Source: Corallococcus macrosporus DSM 14697
Lineage (GTDB): Bacteria > Myxococcota > Myxococcia > Myxococcales > Myxococcaceae
Assembly (NCBI RefSeq): GCF_002305895.1
Contig: NZ_CP022203.1
Location: 598,501-662,500, forward strand
Direction: 5' to 3'
DNA length: 64,000 nt
Within the stretch, counting starts at the first letter, position 1. The number at the start of each line of letters is the position of its first letter. A program made the position numbers and the translations under genes. The notes below the pieces were generated by a model. The model was not told the origin of the DNA. It saw nothing but the letters and a program-made list of their open reading frames with translations, and searched no databases. Below, one piece after another: positions 61,531-64,000 of this stretch.

Positions 61531-62499
61531 TCACGGAGCCTGCTGCAACCGCTGCTTCTCCCTCAGGAGCAGGCTCCACTCCTGAAGGCCCATGCCGAGA
61601 ACCTGAATCCACGCGTCGGCCTCCTGGGCCAGGCGCGGGTCCAGGTCGCGCAGGCGCTGGAGGTCGGCAATCGCGCCCTCGAAGCCGAGCTGCGCGACGC
61701 TCTGGAGCAGCGCCTTGCGCACGCCCTCGTCCGGCTCCTCGCGGTACATGGCGAGCAGCGACTCGCGAGCGCCCTGCATCTGCTCCGCCGGCACGCCGCC
61801 CAGCGCGTTGACGGCGGCCTTGCGCACGCTCGCGTCGTCGCTGCGCAGCAGGGAGGTGATGCGCTCCGCGGACCCGGCGCTGATCTTCTCCGTGGAGAGG
61901 TTGTCCAGGATGCGCGCCGTCACCGCCGGGTCCGAGGCCGCCGCCGCGGCCGTCACCGCCGTGTCCGCGGCCGGGCCGTACTGGCCGGCGTAGACGTGCG
62001 CGTTGTCCTCGATGAGGTTCGTCGCCGCCTCCTGCCGCACCTGGGGCGACTCGTCCCGCACCATGCGCTCGTACAAGTCACCGGTGCGCTCCAGCGCGCC
62101 GGTGCGCCGCATGGCCCGCAGCGTGGCGGCGCGCACGGCCGGGTCCGCGTCCTTCAACGCGCGCTGGGCCACCACGTTCATGGCCTCCGGGTCCGCTTCA
62201 CGCTCCGCGCGGGCCACCAGCGCCGCCGCCAGGTGCTCGGCCATGACGGGGTCCGTCTCGCGCGCGAAGGCGTCGCGCAGCTCCGCGTCCGGCAGCGTGA
62301 CGGCGGCCTCGCGCAGCAGGGCGCGCAGGTAGCGCTGGTAGGCCGGTGAGCCGGAGCCCAGCCCGCGGCGGAGGTCGTCCATCAGCCCGCGCACCGAGCA
62401 GGTGCTGGCGCGGAGCGCGGGCGGCGCGTGGGTGGAGGCCGCGTGCGCGCCCGAGGCCAGCAGGGCGGCGAGCGTGAGCGTGAGGCAGAGGCGTGTCAT
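61531..62499 (-). CDS. exported HEAT-repeat protein
   Basis: 322 residues from ATG 62499 (GGGAG six bases upstream). Signal peptide 'LCLTLTLAALLASGAHAA'. The mature protein is a run of ~30-residue helical repeats of HEAT type ('DADPAVRAATLRAMRRTG', 'DESPQVRQEAATNLIED', 'SDDASVRKAAVNALGGV', 'EPDEGVRKALLQSVAQLG'). It is probably a periplasmic or secreted scaffold that binds a protein partner. The M23-like gene follows after 27 bases and the larger HEAT gene ends 15 bases upstream, so all three are likely one operon. Confidence 0.85.
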   Translation of the reverse strand: MTRLCLTLTLAALLASGAHAASTHAPPALRASTCSVRGLMDDLRRGLGSGSPAYQRYLRALLREAAVTLPDAELRDAFARETDPVMAEHLAAALVARAEREADPEAMNVVAQRALKDADPAVRAATLRAMRRTGALERTGDLYERMVRDESPQVRQEAATNLIEDNAHVYAGQYGPAADTAVTAAAAASDPAVTARILDNLSTEKISAGSAERITSLLRSDDASVRKAAVNALGGVPAEQMQGARESLLAMYREEPDEGVRKALLQSVAQLGFEGAIADLQRLRDLDPRLAQEADAWIQVLGMGLQEWSLLLREKQRLQQAP

Positions 62500-62514
62500 G
62501 GCGGGCTCCCGGGC

Positions 62515-63741
62515 TCAGTCGTGGCCGACGAGGCAGTGGAAGGGGTCCTGGTCCGGCAGGCTGTTCCAGAGCCGGACGAAGTCGTGGACGCCGCTGGCGT
62601 AGAGCTGCTCGAAGACCTGGTAGAGCGGCTGGAAGCGCGGGTCCGTCATCGCCATGTTGGCCATGACGGGCAGGGCGTCGCGGCCGGAGGCGCGCGCGGC
62701 GAAGCGGAAGAGGGCCCAGCGCACGCACGTGTCCTGCTCGCGCGCGAAGGCCTGGGCGAACATGTCCAGCACCTCCTGGCTGTCTCCGGAGACGGAGAGG
62801 TTGTGCGCGGCGGCCTCGCGCCCGTCCGGGCTGCCCTCCTGCGTGAGCACCTTCGCGTACCGCGCGCGGGTGTCCTCATCCAGCACGGGCGTGGCGTGCA
62901 TGGGCGTGGACAGCGCCAGGTAGCGAATCTGCTCGTCGGGGGACTCGGTGCCGATGGTGAGCAGCGCGTCCATGTAGGGCGCGGCGTCGCCCTTCGCCTC
63001 GAAGTCGCGCTTCATGACGCGGGCGATGGTGCGCGTGGCGGCCCAGCCCGCCTCGCCGGAGACCGCGTCCTTCGCGAAGGACGTCAGCGTGTCCAGCGCC
63101 GCCGGCTCGAAGCGCTTCTGCGTGTCCAGCGCGGACAGGAGGCCCGCGCGGCGTCCGCCGTCCAGCGTGGCGTCCATGCCCTGCGCCAGCAGCTTCGTGG
63201 CGACCTGGGCGTGGTGCACGGCCTCCGAGCCGCGCAGCGCCGTGAGGAGGACCTCGAACTCATCCGGCCCCGCGGCGCGCGCCCAGGACAGCACCTCGCT
63301 GGCGCGCTCCGGGTCCTGGCCAATCAGCTCCGTGAGGCGCTCCGTCAGGTAGTCGGCGACCAGCGGGTCCCCCGACGCGAGCAGCGGCGCCGCCCACGCG
63401 CGGAAGCTCTCCAGCGTCACCGCCGCGTCGAAGCGCTCCAGCTCCCGCCAGCACGTGGCCTCGTCGAAGCGTGGCGGCGGTGGCGCTTCGTCGGCCGCCC
63501 CGCCCGCGCCCGCGCGCCCGCCGTGGCCAGGTCCGCCGGAGGTGGCCTTCCGCGCGGACGCGGCGGCGGTGGCGTGCGCCGAAGCCGCGGCGTCGCCGCC
63601 CGGCTCGCGCGAGGACAGCAGCGCCACGCCCGCCACGAGCAGGGCCGTGCCCGCCAGCCACGCCAGCGCCTTCCTGGGCACGCGACGGCCCGGAGCGCCC
63701 GTGGCGGGGGCGGCGGAGCGGTGGAGGGATTCTGGAGTCAT
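62515..63741 (-). CDS. membrane-anchored HEAT-like repeat protein
   Basis: 408 residues from ATG 63741; a GTG at 63768 is possible. One N-terminal membrane helix ('ALAWLAGTALLVAGVALLSS') after a basic stretch, then a ~60-residue Ala/Gly/Pro linker. A repeat region of amphipathic helices follows ('GDPLVADYLTERLTELIGQDPERASEVLSWARAAG', 'GRREAAAHNLSVSGDSQEVLDMFAQ'). It lacks enzymatic motifs. The architecture places the repeats outside the cytoplasm next to the exported HEAT and M23 proteins encoded downstream, suggesting a shared envelope complex. Confident as a gene, function unknown. Confidence 0.85.
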   Translation of the reverse strand: MTPESLHRSAAPATGAPGRRVPRKALAWLAGTALLVAGVALLSSREPGGDAAASAHATAAASARKATSGGPGHGGRAGAGGAADEAPPPPRFDEATCWRELERFDAAVTLESFRAWAAPLLASGDPLVADYLTERLTELIGQDPERASEVLSWARAAGPDEFEVLLTALRGSEAVHHAQVATKLLAQGMDATLDGGRRAGLLSALDTQKRFEPAALDTLTSFAKDAVSGEAGWAATRTIARVMKRDFEAKGDAAPYMDALLTIGTESPDEQIRYLALSTPMHATPVLDEDTRARYAKVLTQEGSPDGREAAAHNLSVSGDSQEVLDMFAQAFAREQDTCVRWALFRFAARASGRDALPVMANMAMTDPRFQPLYQVFEQLYASGVHDFVRLWNSLPDQDPFHCLVGHD

Positions 63742-63836
63742 GGGCGCCTGGGCCTGTGAGGGGTCCACTCCCCCTGAGGGCCCGGCGCCCGCGCCGTCTC
63801 ACGAAATCATTTCGCGCGGATTTTCCCGCGCGCGGC

Positions 63837-64000
63837 TCAGCGGCCCGTCTTGATGCCCAGGCCGCCGCCCTGGCCGGCGTGGCCAGGCCGCCGCGTCCCC
63901 GTCGGAGTGCCCATGGCGGGCGGCTTGCTTCCCGCCGAGCGGCGCAGCTCCAGGCGGAGCTCCTCGTCCGTGGCGGACACCTGCCGCGTCACGGGCTCGT
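63837..64000 (-). CDS. partial gene at the window edge (3' end only)
   Basis: The minus-strand frame is open from the window edge to TGA at 63837-63839, giving 53 residues that begin EPVTRQVSATDEELRLELRR and end in a Gly-rich tail (GHAGQGGGLGIKTGR). The codon pattern fits a real gene and it lies 95 bases upstream of the HEAT gene on the same strand, so it may start the same operon. Too little is visible to name it. A 7-bp GC hairpin (63813-63832) follows the stop. Confidence 0.55.
   Translation of the reverse strand, partial: EPVTRQVSATDEELRLELRRSAGSKPPAMGTPTGTRRPGHAGQGGGLGIKTGR

Overview
The window reads as chromosomal DNA of a myxobacterium, most likely Myxococcaceae (Myxococcus, Corallococcus or Pyxidicoccus). 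The grounds are very high GC with strong third-position G/C bias, a DUF2381-type protein, an ADYC-domain lipoprotein, a giant kinase-STAND-FGE protein, many short-signal lipoproteins and a PEGA/TonB receptor. No rRNA, tRNA or CRISPR array was recognised. About 40 intact genes, two partial edge genes and two gene remnants can be supported.

Layout. 1-940: 3' end of a DUF2381 gene and a small lipoprotein. 941-1749: decayed COQ4-like gene and a hairpin. 1749-8245: three-repeat lipoprotein, GNAT acetyltransferase coupled to a TPR-PEGA-TonB receptor. 8439-14254: Uma2-type protein convergent with a 1582-residue superfamily 1 helicase, preceded by a HIT protein. 14513-19050: two surface lipoproteins separated by an IS4-like transposase remnant; the second has clearly lower GC. 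19211-23609: response regulator and a kinase/STAND/FGE fusion. 23798-29396: ADYC lipoprotein and an RND efflux pair. 29481-38005: malQ, AMIN-like lipoprotein, aminotransferase, Npt1/Npt2-type transporter, Tat-exported epimerase, unknown lipoprotein. 39081-43754: a topoisomerase III-RecQ-HRDC fusion in one chain. 44022-48799: metallo-beta-lactamase fold protein, cardiolipin synthase, astacin-like protease, DUF5335 protein. 48935-55430: ClpX-like ATPase, treZ, secreted discoidin-domain protein, M20 peptidase. 55420-60187: a compact peptide-modification (RiPP) locus. 60321-64000: GST, then a leftward series of an M23-like peptidase, two HEAT-repeat proteins and a partial gene.

The most notable system is the leftward RiPP locus. 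A 47-residue precursor candidate (Lys-rich leader, Ser/Cys core SGNAYRSCSRFIYCV) has its own promoter and a strong ribosome-binding site. A hairpin with a T-rich tail separates it from a LanM-type dehydratase (DUF4135) that lacks the LanC cyclase half. Upstream lie two related JmjC/cupin proteins: one keeps the HxD...H iron triad, the other has lost two of its three residues. I infer a dehydrated and perhaps hydroxylated, non-canonical lanthipeptide-like product; I do not recognise this gene combination as a described class. The second highlight is the TopoIII-RecQ fusion, a single-chain counterpart of the two-protein RecQ/Topo III (Sgs1-Top3) machine. malQ and treZ both act on malto-oligosaccharides and point to glycogen/trehalose metabolism, but they sit 20 kb apart.
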